Shown: positions 44,001-56,279, counted from the stretch's first letter. The stretch: 64,000 nucleotides of DNA from Agelas oroides (GCA_949130485.1 OX422188.1:2317722-2381721); one strand, 5' to 3'. Numbers and translations are program-made. The notes: generated by a model not told the origin, from the letters alone.

Positions 44001-47000
44001 AGCCTTACAATAAAGCTATTTAGCTAACTTAACAGTGCTATATATAAACTCTAAAGTGTTCAAGGTAAAACTGCAGCACGAAACTCTTAGGTTCTTGGTG
44101 CATATTGGAGATTGTTTAGTGTATATACATACATACACATTAATGTATACATGTCTATATGTATATATCATAACACATGGGTAATGTAAAAGCAGTCAAG
44201 GATGCAACTTTCTAGTGCTATGGCCATTGTGACATTCAAGCAACATAATATGCCGTGGTGCTAAGGCAGACAAGCTAGATAAGGTAGATAAGGTAGACAA
44301 GTTCATAGGTACCAAAAGGCAAAAGAAAGGTTATCAGTGGTGTCCACCACCAGGCCAAACAATCGCTGAGCCTGAGATAATAGAGAATGAACTCACTTCC
44401 TTCTCTGCTGAAGGTAATGGCATTGCTTGCTTCGCCTGCTACAGGGTTGGAGTTCTGGGCTGAAATGGCCACCCGGTAAGGTACGTAGGGTGCTGTGCAT
44501 GAGAGGAAAGAAAGGTTATTTCTCGCACCTAGTACCGGCCCTTTTTGTCACTTTCCAAGCATAGTTTGCCTCAACACTTTTCAAATTAATGCACATTGTG
44601 TTTCACATGACCAACGGCCATGCATTTTGGTGAGGCTATGTCTGGGCTCTCAGAATAAGTCTGGAAGATGGCTGTATTTATCTGTACCCATTAAACAGGA
44701 GGTTCTTGAAGGAGAAGTGAAGAAGATGTAAACTTAGGAGGAGTTTGAGCTGATTAAAAATGTTGCTAACTATACCTCAAACTCTTCCAACCAATCGTAT
44801 TCCTCCCTCACTCCCTTAGGATGGTTAACACCCATTCAAAGTTCTGTCTATAAAGAATACCGGAAGGGACATAGCTAGGATCAAAGTATTTTAGTGAGAT
44901 GTCATAAAGCTTATTTAATCACAAACTCTCAGCATCTCATCATTTGGTGTTAGTTTTGAAAAAAAATTCAATGCTCAATTGTGCAATTACTTACACTTTT
45001 AATATCACTTTGTAGTGCAGCATGATATCATAATTTTTACACATTAAAAATGCAGGTCTGGATATTTTGGGCATGAGTGCAATGTACGTACTTGCTTATT
45101 GCTCATGTATTACATGCAACCAAGTATTATGGTACTTTGAATGAAGAGGAAACGACTACTTCAAGTTACATACATTCCCAAAATGCATCTGTGCATAAGT
45201 GAGATAACAGTTACTAGGTTGAGAAAACCACTGTGCTACCATGCATGCAGCTCACCTAAACCAGTCACCATAACTGAAAGTCCTCTCCCAGCTGAGACAA
45301 CATTAGTGTATACAGTCTGTCCATTACTGTACAAAGTAACTATGATGATGTAGCGAAGGATCAGGCCATTTGTCATCTCTGGCTCCCTCCAGGTTACAAT
45401 GATCTCACTGTCTGACACCTTTGTGAAGGTGACTCCAGTCACTGGACTAGGAACTGGAGAAGAGAATAGCACAAATAAGATATGTAGACAAACATTCTTA
45501 CTAGCTACGTCCACACACAACACTCAACACATACAGTGTTGGGGGTTGGCAGTGCAAATTAATTAAAACAATGAACGGTATGGATGTTGCTGAGACTGGT
45601 TTTACCTTGAGTCGTATTATTGATAAATAGGAAACAAGATCGGGCAAGTTAGATATAAGCTAGCCTCTTCTAGATTAGGAAACAAGCCATCATATTGTAA
45701 ATGACTAGTACTAACTCAGGCATGCAAACAGAGGTGGGAGTAGCTGCAATTTAGTGATTTGAAACTACTAGTAGATACATGTAAGTGGTAGCTAAATGCA
45801 TTCTTTCACTAAAACATCACCATACAGACATACCCCCATCTTCAGTCATTGCAGATATATTGGCAGGTGGACTGTTTCCATAGAGATTAGTAGCAAACAC
45901 AGAGCAAGCATAGAGTGTGGCAGGTGTGAGACCATTTAGAGTGTGGGCACCAGACGTTGTGAACACAGAGATCACGGGTGGTAAACCTGATTCAGCTGGT
46001 GGTATGCATGTGAGCGTGTAGTTGAGGGTTGCTCCGGTTTGGTGTGGCAGTGGTGGTTCCCATGACAGTGTCAGTGATGTGGAGTTGAGCGACTGAACAG
46101 TCAGACTCAGGGGTGGACCAGTGGGAACTGAAGACAAAGAGGGAGCATCATGAATATAAGCAGTGACTATAGGCTTTTTATACTTGCTTTCAGCTCAATG
46201 AGCTTCTGACTTGCATAAATATCAGTTGTAACTGTTCAAGTGGTAGCTATTGCAACTTTACGCAAACACCATTTGCCCAGTAAATCTGCATAACTTGTAT
46301 GATGAATCCATCAGCCACTTTCACAATTCAGTTGTCTTCAATCAAGGCATTAATCAACCTGGAACTCTGGAGCCCAGGGGACAACTATGATACTATATAC
46401 GTTCATGCCTTGCAAGTTTGGAACTTACTATCATCATCTTGAATCACAATAGAGGTGATATTTCCCTCAGGTGTAAAAAATATGCTAGAATCAGAAGAGG
46501 ATGCATGGAGGGTGAAGGACTCCTCCTGGTCGTCTGTAGTGCTATCATTGGTAATGAGAATGGAGGTGCACTGCTGAGGTGGAGTGGGGGTACTACTGCT
46601 ACCAGATGGGAACATCAGCGTCACTGCTACTGCTCTGTAGTCAGAGGGTGCTGGGGAGAGGAAACAGGCCATTAAGGAATCAGTACATGTATATAGAACA
46701 AATGATCATCGATCCATGAATTAACTTTCTGACATGAAATACACAGGCAAAAGGAGTACAAATTTGAGTGTTTTTGTAGGTATACGTATCTGATGTTATA
46801 CTATATATTCACTAGAACGTGGATACCGAGCAAGTATAGGTACGTAAGTTCTTTCATTTTTTCGTTATAAATCTGTGGGCTGGTTTCTACCTCTAGCGGT
46901 TCCATCCTGACTCCGAATGGTCACATTAACCACCTGACTCAAGTCTCCACTCACAAGCTGGACACAAACCACCAAAGAGCCAGCTGCTTCACTCACTGTA

Positions 47001-50000
47001 TAGTTTGACTGCTCAAACTGGAACTTAATTGCTATATGGGCAAAGAGGCACTAAATAAATAATACTTGAATATTGTGGGGTCAAGCCTAAGCAGTGCCTG
47101 CGTATCATGAATGGATTATTTGTAACACACAAGTCAAGCAAATTAAAGGGTAAGGCAGACCTTACCCATAACTTAATTAGGCACACATCATTCTCCACAG
47201 GGAGCTAGTATGGCTGGAGTGATATAGAGTGTTGTACACATAGACCAACAGGGAGAGGAACTTTAAACCATGAAGCTAGCAGGGAGGAATTGCATAGTCT
47301 TACAACAGCTTACTTGGGCGTTCAACTGTAAGGGAGTATGCAGTAGAAGTGGCTGAAAAGGATCCTCTGATGTATGGTGATGGTGGATTAGCACTGACAG
47401 TTGCCTCGCAGGTGTACTGCCCTGAATCAAGGGTCAGGCTCAGAGAAGAAAAGACTACCCTGGAGATGTAGGTGTGGCTGCCATTCTGAGCTACATTGTA
47501 CACAGTGATTCGTGTGTCATTTGAGATCAGTACCCCTGATTTCCTCCAGATTAGTGTAAAAGCAACAGGAGAGTCAACCATTTCATTCAGCTGTATGTTG
47601 CAATGTAGAATAAACCTGGTACCAGCAAATGGTGTGCCAACCGTGGGTGAAAATAAGATGACTGTAGGTGTTGGAACTGTGGAAAGAAAAGGAGATATGG
47701 CATTCCAAAACACTGCATTACATATATAAGTTATTAACTACACCATAAAATTATTAGCTCTACAGTTGCAATTGTTCTTTAAATGGGCTTGGAACCAAGT
47801 ATTTCATTCTAGAGCTGCAAGAACAGATTTGGAAAGAAAAAGCCTTGGTTCAAAATGTAAATGTACTGATTAACAGACCATGTTTGATACATGTCTTCTC
47901 CTAATGATGTTTCATGCATACCCTGTACATGCAAGAATCTGGCTGGGAACAGGGTATAGCAAATGGCAAATGCAGAGCAGTGAGGTATCAGTGTGTGCGT
48001 GCATTGAGGTAACAGAAGGAGCAGGTATGTATTGGCAGAACCAAAGTCTGCTGTCTTTACATTTATGTGAAGGCAGTACATGCAGCATCAATTGGCTAGG
48101 GTTCAGCTAATGAAAGCTTCAGTACAAGAGTGCAGTGATGCAACTGATGACAAATACTGTAATTACAATAATACTGTCAAATTTAATTTATCCAAAATAC
48201 AACTTCACAATCAACATTTCAGTTATATTTCAGAGCACACAAGCAATGCAGAAGTTAATACAGAAATAGGTAAATCTATTGATACTCTTCTGTAGATACT
48301 AGTGATAGACTGTACTACACTACGTACAAATCCCATATTATCATGATTTCTGCACAGTTTATAGCCTTGGAGTCTACATCAATTGCTCTACCACTTGACA
48401 ATGCTTTCCTTGTCATCAGCTTACTCAGAATTCTAGTCCAGCATGTGTCTACCTGTTGCCCATCATCTTAGAGGGTGTGGTCTCAGGCAATAAGTTTTCT
48501 TTCACAAACCAAACAAAAGTGCTTATAATTTGCTCTCACAGGATATAATGATTACTGGGTCTCCAAGCATGGTCTGTTACACCATAACTTTTTTATGCTC
48601 TACAACAAGTGTTATTGACTCAATGCTGCTCAGTATTACATCCTTTCTTACGTGCATGCAGTATTTTACAATACTGTCATCAACATTTTATTACCTGTAT
48701 TAGGACACTTCAAAGTACTACACTTGACCAACAGCAATAACCAATTTCAAAGTATTTTGGTATTTTCAAGGTTGACAAACACTGGAATCCAAGCTGATAG
48801 ACTACTTTGCCTATTTGCAATTAGTCAGTTTTGGGGGTGTTAAACATTTCACTGTATAGCTTCCTGTCAGCGTCAGCATCCAATCATGCATTTTTATAAT
48901 TAAGTTGCTTAAGGTATAGCCTGGCAGAACCCTTGATGTGGTGGTTGGAACTTTGAAGATAAGCTTAGAGATTGACTTTTTTTTTTTATATAATGTTTTT
49001 TTTTTTTGCAAGGAAGGATTTTAGTGAAATGATGTACGTAGCTAGTGTCAGGTAGCTGTGAGTAGTGAGTAAAGCCTGCTTTTAGAAGCAAGTTTGTGTC
49101 TAGAAGCAGCAGAAAGACCACAGTGGCCTAAGACTGTATTATATAGTTAGGTAGGCCACAGTCTCGTGGCTGTATGCTGAGTCTAGTAGGTGACCGTGGC
49201 CCGGTGCTTTGAGTGATTGGGCTGGGCTTATACAAGAGTATGCAATATATCGTTGGTGCTACACTGTAGTACATGTGTGGGTGAACCATTGTTGTGTGTG
49301 GAGCAGACCGTGATTGGTTGACACTCGTGAATCTCATTATTGATCTTTTGTTGAAGCATTGGTGGCTTGGTTTGGAGTTGGAAAGATTGGACTAGTGATG
49401 TTGTAGTAATAAGTGGGCTCCAGTTCCAGTCAATGGATGCTCCAGTGGTAAAACATAGGTAAAAACAATCTCCGAGCAAAACACTTGCTGCATGCATGCA
49501 CAATCTGTGATTGCTACCTGCTTGCCAAGACTTACAGAAGATGTGGTATTTTTGGGCTAAAAATTGCCTCAGAAGCAATTTCTGAGTGTCAAATTTTAAA
49601 CCTTTTCCTGGGGGAGCATGCCCCTACCTGCTGTGTGCTTACTGCCATGACACTTTGGCCACATCACCTTTTAATACTTTGCTGCGGCCCTGATTAATTA
49701 ATAAATGTACATATTACAACTACATTAAACTAACATCCTGTACAACTCACATAACAAGTACCACAAGGCATTGTTGTATGGGGTGATGTAAAAAGGTATG
49801 TGATGTCCTTCTAGATTGTTTAGTGGCCTTTTTGGGATTCCATCCCTACTGTTTTTATGTATGGTGTATTTCTTTGTACATCCAGTACTATGTATACACT
49901 ATATCTTGTCTGTAACTGGGAAAAGGAAGTAAACACTGTAATAGTGTTTAACGTAACCTCACTTTGTACTGAGATGTTGTAATCCTCTGTTTTCACCAGT

Positions 50001-51143
50001 GGGGAGAACAGTGCTGGGGAGGAGAGGGAGCCCTGACAAATGTACCTCCCAGCATGTGAGGTGCGCAGTGTATTGAAAATCAGTGTCAGTGTTGTCAGAG
50101 ATGATTGGGAACTTGGACCATCTAGGCTGACTCCATCCCCAATGACTACATTACTGCCATCATTATTAAGCCACTGTGGGACTGGCCTAGTGGACAACCC
50201 ATCCACCTCAGAGATTACACAGCGAATCCTGACAATCTGGCCCAAAGTGGGAGCTGAGAGTTCTCTGGTGGAGATAACGATTGCAGTATTTGGGACTGCA
50301 CAAAGAAAACAAACAAGGTCATATAATTGTAGCTACAATGATGACTGGTGCATATAAAGGTATTTTTTATATAATATCAGATGAAACTACAGAAATAAGT
50401 ATACATACCATTCACAATCGTGGTAAAATTAAGGTCCGTGATTGGTCTGAGGATGCTATATCCTCTGCAGGTATACAGGTTATGGTGAATACTGTCATTG
50501 ATGGACAGCTGTAGAATTAGTGGAGATCCTGTGCCACTTTCCACCACAGTGCCATCTTTCAACCACTCAACTCTTGTAGCATTGGCAATTGTGCATGTGA
50601 TAGATTCAGAGTCACCCACAATGTACAGTCCAAAGAAGTGTCTCACTGCATTGTATAGTGGTAAGAGTTTGAAAGTAAATAGGCAAGATGATAGGAAGTT
50701 AGTGCTAGTAAACTTCTGAAATTTCTAGACCCTTTTTTTAAGTACATTACTATGTTAACAGGGATGGTGTTGTATTCTTTTTGTCATATAGTTGTCATAT
50801 AGTTGAATAACATAATTGTATCTCACCTGTTCTGCTGTTGGGACCAGATGTTGATTGATTGGTGCCAGTTTGTTCGCTGATAGCAGCAAAACTATAGATA
50901 CCTTTCAAGTTTCGTAAAGTATGGTTAATTGTGAGCAAGTTACTGTAAGCACTTGTAGCTCTGTCTCTTAGCAACTGTGACAGTTGGTACACTTGATTGT
51001 TAACTAGCTGTACACTTTCCCTGCTCCAAGCAATGCTAGTGGGAGGCAGTCCTGTGGTACTGCAATTGATCACTATGGAGGGTGAGGGCACTTTACGTAT
51101 AGCTGCAATTTGCAAACGACCTATAAACATAGATGAGATTAAA

Positions 51144-51175
<32 letters not shown>

Positions 51176-52558
51176 ATGCGTGCATATGCATGCGGAAGTG
51201 AGGTAGGCAAGGAGAAAAAGGATTAAACTCATACATTCTCAGAAGGCCCCATTATGTACTGATGTATACCTTTCGCTTTTTATTTTCATTACCTGCATAT
51301 CCATGTGGATATAAGCCAATATGAAGGGTATTTTGTATCCCATTCTCATCTGGAATCTGGCAGGAATACACTCCCTGGTCAGCACTCGACAGTGAGAAAC
51401 CATTTGATATTGCAAGAGTGGTGTAACTGTGGAATGACCCACTATGTAGGCTAACATCAAATACATCTGTTGAGGTGAATGTGATGTCATTTCCAGTTGG
51501 AGAGACCCAGCGGCCTATGTGAGACTGCTCTGATGCAGAGTGGCAGTATATTGTACCAATCTGTCCTGCTGAGTCAGCAATCAATGCACTGTTGTTTGAG
51601 ATAGGTTGAGACGTCCCAAACAAACCAGCACCTGCAGACACAATTTTACTGGAATTAGGCAAGGTTCAAAGCTTATGTAACGTATAACGGGTATTTTCAC
51701 CGGAAGTGTAATTTTCGTGTTGTTTGCAGTCAAGTGGAATCTGCTGTAGACATACACCATACCACAGACACTCACGTAAGGTCCTATTTTCCTGTTTTTG
51801 ATCTCCACGTCCCACTCCCATGGTAAATATCTTCTAGATTACCTCATGTGTGCTCAGTGTACAGTGATCTTTTGCTTAGTGTGGCTTTAGGACACGCAAT
51901 TTGAAAATTTAGTTATTGACGGTTTTCATTTTCATCTCTAACGCATACTATTAGATACAGAACTACCAATTTTCTCCTTCAATAATCTATCATCTCCTGT
52001 CATCACTGGGTGCATGATGATGCAGTTCAGTTCATTTTAATACCTGTCCTGTGTAAATGGTACTGACTGACTCGGAAGATCTTTTGTGGTATGTAGCTAC
52101 ATGACCACTGATGTTACTGTTTTCCATCATATATTCAACCTAACAGCTCCTAGGTGGTGCGTACTGTATTAATAATCTCCCTCTCCACTCTAAATAGAGT
52201 AGTGTAGAAAAACAGCAAGAGTAGTAAAAAGACACTGCAAACTCTGCACTGTTATTCTTACCTGTTACATTATCAATCTGCAAGGTGGCCTCGCCAGAGT
52301 TACCCATTGAGTCAACTGCACTGCACACAACAGTGTCAATACAAGATGTGGGTGTGGATCTAACTCCTAATGTGAAAACTCCAGTGATGTTGTTGTTGGT
52401 ATGTCTAAAGGTAACTTGGTTGGAACCCTGGCTGGTACAGTATCCCGTCCAGTTGTATGATACAGAAAATGGTGTCAAAACATCACATCTGAACCTAAGC
52501 CATATTGCAGCTGGGTATGGTGGTGTTGGTGGGTCTGTTGTAATGTTCACCTGTAGAA
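40682..52558 (-). CDS. Receptor 2: Ig/Calx-beta/FN3 type I membrane receptor
   Basis: Exons on the minus strand: 52558-52262, 51631-51293, 51120-50827, 50645-50409, 50295-49963 and 47676-47314 (six Ig-like); 47031-46891 and 46650-46429 (one Calx-beta); 46127-45834, 45453-45256 with 44492-44397, and 43362-43066 (three FN3); 42834-42773 (linker); 42348-41840 (juxtamembrane, stalk, TM); 41027-40682 (tail, stop). All phases agree and all extracellular exons from 52558 to 43066 are multiples of three. The signal-peptide exon was not identified. The Ig exons align in order with those of receptor 1 (for example GRWVSPTGNDIT here, GRWIAPYGQDIT there). It is a likely cell-surface recognition receptor; the ligand is unknown. 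The receptors point tail to tail and so arose by inverted duplication or by later inversion. Confidence 0.85.
41248..41608. mobile_element. MITE, CAAGGGCGCAGCTAG termini, 5-bp target duplication ACATG
   Basis: CAAGGGCGCAGCTAGGA on the left pairs with the right end TGCTAGCTACGCCCCTG with a few mismatches. ACATG lies on both sides. It sits in the last intron of receptor 2. The termini resemble CAGGGGCG-type ends of other elements in this window. Confidence 0.7.
41840..42348 (-). CDS. Receptor 2 juxtamembrane module, repeat stalk and TM helix
   Basis: It opens FEDTREKLADVTSSIITSIN and continues SRCQCSLTVNHISTASFLC, then VLYRAILSGHPDCAQVLSY and GNSIEVYSNCPIEVDSLTA, paralleling receptor 1 almost residue for residue. 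A stalk of four SSTSSPENH-type 9-residue repeats follows, then one TM helix (GGVVLIIVAVVVTCVCVC) and RYKKKQR. The stalk repeat is absent from receptor 1. Confidence 0.85.
41939..42047 (-). repeat. Coding minisatellite, 27-bp unit x 4, in receptor 2 stalk
   Basis: The plus strand reads TGGTTTTCAGGTGATGATGT with TGAGCTA four times with essentially no divergence; on the coding strand this is S-S-T-S-S-P-E-N-H. Being a multiple of three, copy-number change would lengthen or shorten the stalk without a frameshift. Confidence 0.9.
42889..42970. mobile_element. 82-bp palindromic MITE with perfect 9-bp duplication
   Basis: It runs from TAGCCTCGTTCCCACGCTCT to GAGCCTGGGAATGAGGCTA, flanked on both sides by CTGTGGAGC (42880-42888 and 42971-42979). 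It lies in the receptor 2 intron before the linker exon. Confidence 0.85.
43066..46127 (-). CDS. Receptor 2 FN3 domains (four exons)
   Basis: 46127-45834 is a complete FN3 (PTGPPLSLTVQ, LTLSWEPPLPHQTG, ATLYACSVFATNLYG). A second FN3 is split over 45453-45256 (VTGVTFTKVSDSEIIVTWRE) and 44492-44397 (PYVPYRVAISAQNSNP). 43362-43066 is the third (MNISWELPSLVEARG, LQYSVTVSASTGEGAG). All introns are phase 1, including the one that splits the second domain. Receptor 1 has only one FN3 here. Confidence 0.85.
46429..47031 (-). CDS. Receptor 2 Calx-beta domain (two exons)
   Basis: Exon 47031-46891 reads KFQFEQSNYTVSEAAGSLVV, CVQLVSGDLSQVVNV and RSQDGTAR. Exon 46650-46429 continues APSDYRAVAVTLMFPSG, NDSTTDDQEESFTL and ITSIVIQDDD. 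This is the Calx-beta pattern (F..Y.V.E, V.L.SG, V.V.....GTA...DY, EESF, I.DDD), a calcium-binding fold of adhesion proteins. It is absent from receptor 1, where Ig exon six is followed directly by FN3. Acidic ligands at EE and DDD are retained. Confidence 0.85.
47315..49962. other. Receptor 2 long intron before and around Ig exon six
   Basis: The 2.3-kb intron at 47677-49962 is the longest in the gene. It holds A/T-rich sequence with T runs at 48979 and 49000, but no recognisable exon or well-defined transposon. Confidence 0.5.
50827..51120 (-). CDS. Receptor 2 third Ig exon lacking its second cysteine
   Basis: The domain has the first Ig cysteine (SIVINCSTTG) and the tryptophan (IAWSRES). 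At the F strand it reads GIYSFAAI where receptor 1 has GVYSCDI. The Phe codon TTT (50888-50890) differs from TGT by one base. The exon is otherwise open and in phase, so this is a substitution in a living domain that loses the usual disulfide. Confidence 0.8.
51148..51173. repeat. (TG)n microsatellite
   Basis: About 13 uninterrupted TG dinucleotides in a receptor 2 intron, close to the branch and acceptor region of Ig exon three. Confidence 0.95.
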
Positions 52559-55336
52559 CTGCATAATTGAAAAGTTTATCACTGCATGTAAATTTGCAAA
52601 TTTGCTTCATTTACAAGTTACAGTTATTTGCTCTGCAAACCATTCAATTAGTGTACATCAGCGTAATATCATTAGACACATAATTAAAATCCTCGCTGGA
52701 GGGTGGTTGTTTTACATAATTGATGTCAACTACCAATGTATAAAACAAAAATCCAGGGATGGATATAACTATTGTATTACTTGTTATGTATAGGCAGCGT
52801 AACTGTAGAGGAGAGATGTGAGCAACTATTGCCTAGATAATTGGTTGTATGTACTGTTGTGAAGTACATGCTCAGGTGCATGCTGTGATGTATATGATTG
52901 CTGAGTGCCTTATGGTGAGCTCAACTCACACAGCTACATACACTGCACCCCAAGATGCATGAAAAAGAATTCATGAATGAATAAATACACAGGCCAGAGG
53001 AGCTAGGCTATGGGCATCTATTCTGAGCTAATATTTGTTATTGCCATGCTCCAATCACCACATAAATGTATACATTGATCACCAGCAAGCCAAGAAAATG
53101 CTATATGGCAAGGCTCACGTGATTTGGGCTCCATTTTAATCCCAACTTTATCTGTGTATGCTCGTACTATGTCGTTTTACAGCAAAAGGCCATTTTGTTA
53201 TTGTGCAAACCCATAAAGACATGGCTTGCTATTCAAGATGGAAGTAGTAGTCTCACGTAATGGCTCCTCCTTTGAAACCTGAGATCTGAAGAAAACTGCA
53301 TGTAGCACTAACAACGGGAGCATCTTTGGGTGCAGTTTAGACTTGTATAAGAATGAACTTTTGCACATTCTAATGAGAACAAGTGGGATACAGCTACAAT
53401 TGACAGTAGCATGTGTGCAGGTGTCAGTATTCATCCAAAACAGGGCCAGCTGAGCAAGGCTTCACATGGGGGGGGGGGGGGGGGGGGAGATGGCCAAGCA
53501 CGAAGTGCAAGGTGTAGCCGAGCAGGTTGAGAGATGAGTCCTGAAGCTAGCAGTAGGCTTGCAACCCTCAAAGATGCCTGATGATGGTTACTAGCTATGA
53601 GTACCTTCCAGTGAGGGTAGCTAATGATGTCATTAACAAATACTTGTTGCTATGGCAATAAAACCTTTTTAACTTGTGCATGTAGACCAACAGTTGACCA
53701 GTGCACCAATAAAAAATCAGAGGTTAGCTACTGTCTATGAGTACCTCCGATTAATGTTCATCCACCAACTGTTGATCTGCCTAAAATGAATTTGGTTGCT
53801 ATAGCAACAAGTTTGTAATTTTGATTACGTCCCTGCAACCCCTTTATCTGTAAATCATTTAGTCATACAGTTTGGAAATTACAAGCATAACCAGCCCAAC
53901 TAGCAGCTTCTTTCAACCTAGCCAATGTACATAGCTGCTGTCATTGCTGGCTGTAGAAAGGATTTAGGCGAGCCATTTCTCTCCTTTGCACAAATGGACT
54001 CCTCTCACCTTAAGTATATGGGCTCCATTTCTGACACCGTATGCAGTTTTTGGTCTGTACAGGCATTTGCTTGTTGACAGCCCTAACTAATGAAAGTTTG
54101 CTAAATGAGTTCGTATGGTTAGAATCACAAAGACTGTAGAAAATGGCTGAAGGCACATTTAGATTACATTTTAAGTACTAGATCCCAGCAGAAATTGAAA
54201 TAAGTACATTCAACAGTGGCAGTTTTAGGGAGGTTTCTGAGGTTTCTGTAAAGTACTCGGGACCCATTCAGTTCATTATCTAAGGCTACACACAGCATGT
54301 GTATTTTGTGACTAATGCATGCATTTCATACTATATGAACACTGCGTGAGACCACTCAGCCTTACTCATGTCGAATGGTGCACTGTGTGAGACTATATAC
54401 ATCTTTTCACTTTGTAAAACACGAGAAAAAAGGTTTTTACCCTTGAAAACATGCTATAGCTACCAAAAGGGATTTTACTGGGTGAGAATGCTCCTGGATC
54501 CCATAGGAAGGAAGGCCCTTGGCCTCGCTGTTCACTTTCCATTCATGCAGTATTTCCTAGAATTAGTCTAGACACGCCACTGTTCAAGTGACCCATAAGA
54601 TAAACTGACTTTTAGATAAAGATAAAGGAATTCAGCAGCTGGCCAACTCATACAACTAACATCATAATGGCACTTCCTCAGTACTGCCACTGTAAACACA
54701 CTTTCTGTCACTAAAATCATATTAATTCTTAGGTCATATCAGTTGCGTCAATGCAACACCAAAGAATGCTACCAATAGGTTTTCTTGAAAGTTCACTGGG
54801 GAGCTTCTTCTTTAGTTATATTAGTCTCTTCTTTCAGAAGACCTAGTTGGCTGGATTCCTGGCATTTCTACCATAGCCATGCAACCAAGGAACTCATCCT
54901 GCTAGATGTGCAGGGAGAAGCAGCTATTGAAGGCAGCAAAGGCCTGGGAAAAAGGCTATGTGCTTACTGCTTGAAGAATTACGGAATAAAAATTTGTAGC
55001 TAGGCTTAAAGTATACAAACAAGGTAGGGATGATACATGTACAACAGTTAACATATAAAGCCCCATGCACACAACTTTCTTACGCCTCAGGGTTCTCAGT
55101 TCAGTGTTCAGCTCTTACATTTAGTCATCACAGATGTGTGGAAACATGTATTTTGTATATTTACCTTCACAACCTGTTATATCACCCCTTCCGTGTTTAT
55201 ATACAATGTTTGGCATGTACATTTTTGTATGTATATACATGAGCAATATAACTTCAATTGGAAAGAAATTTGTAACTCAAACTCAGACACATTTAGCAGA
55301 AAAGTGTACATACTTGTGCTTCCAAACGTGTAGAAG
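52559..55336. other. Upstream of receptor 2; no supported exon
   Basis: The missing signal-peptide exon should lie here or further right on the minus strand. A weak candidate (53322-53278, reading MLPLLVLHAVFFRSQ before GTTTCA) has a poor donor and the wrong phase. A run of 25 G is at 53469-53487 and nearby. The segment 54776-54990 resembles 56280-56470 (GGAAAGTTCACTGGGGAGCT type), a dispersed repeat. Confidence 0.4.
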
Positions 55337-55818
55337 CATAGGCGGCGGAATCGGGTGGTCACTGGGGGCACGTGCCACACAAAGTTTTATGCGGAGGGAC
55401 AGTGCCCCTACAAAATCTTACAGCGTTTGTGGTCGTCCGATCTGTGAAGAGGCCACATACGAGGCCTAGTCAGCTTCTCTAAGTCCACACTGGCTAGCAA
55501 GCAAACTCAAGATGAGCGAGTGTCTTTGTCTTTCTAGATTCGGACAGTGTGAGCATGGATGAAAGAAACGGGAGCCCTGGGAACGACGCTGATACCTTGA
55601 CCCAATCGCTGCCCCAGGATATCAAGCGCGGTATGAACTAGTGCTGCAAAGATGTTCTGGTCAGAGTAGTAGCTAGGTTTGGTCCAAAAATAGCTTCAGA
55701 AGTGATCTCAGAGCATCTAAGTAAAACAGGCCCACCTGGCTGCTGTATGGTTGTAGGGGACGAGTCTAGTAGCCATGTGCCCCCCCCCCCCAGTCTCAAG
55801 TGCCTTCCGCCGCCTATG
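55337..55818. mobile_element. MITE-like element, perfect CATAGGCGGCGGAA termini, 5-bp duplication
   Basis: CATAGGCGGCGGAA (55337-55350) and TTCCGCCGCCTATG (55805-55818) are perfect 14-bp inverted repeats, flanked by AGAAG on both sides. Inside, 55546-55631 looks like an exon: it follows a pyrimidine-rich TTTGTCTTTCTAG, reads SMDERNGSPGNDADTLTQSL and PQDIKR, and ends before GTATGA. That segment may be a captured host exon or a remnant of the element's own gene. Confidence 0.7.
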
Positions 55819-56279
55819 AGAAGCCATTGCAAAGAAGGCAGAGTGGTGAAGTCAGTGGGTAAACATTGCATAACTCAGCTCTGTGATAGGATAAATATGT
55901 GCTAAATAGAGATTAGTTGTGAACTGTGTGCATTTACTTCTTCCCCTAATCTTCAGTCTTTATTTCCACTTGCAATTGGGGTGTATTGGTGTAAATACTC
56001 AGCTGCACCAAGAACAGCCAAGAATTTGCACCTTAATTAGGCTATCTGACAAACGTTTGTCAGATAAAATCATAGCACTAAGGTGAAAAGCATCTAAGTT
56101 CAAGGGCTATCAACTGGAGTGGGCCAATCCAAATAATTATATCTATTGACAAGCAATTTTGATGTTACCTACTAGAATTGTTGTAGGAATGTAACTATTA
56201 CTGAAAACCATTTGTTGCCAAGGTTACAAATGGCTTACCAATTACATGTACGGTTATTTTATTTAGGTACATGCCAAAG

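Noticed and set aside
53278..53322. Signal-peptide exon for receptor 2 (MLPLLVLHAVFFRSQ)
   Set aside because: The donor GTTTCA is poor and the phase does not fit the first Ig exon.
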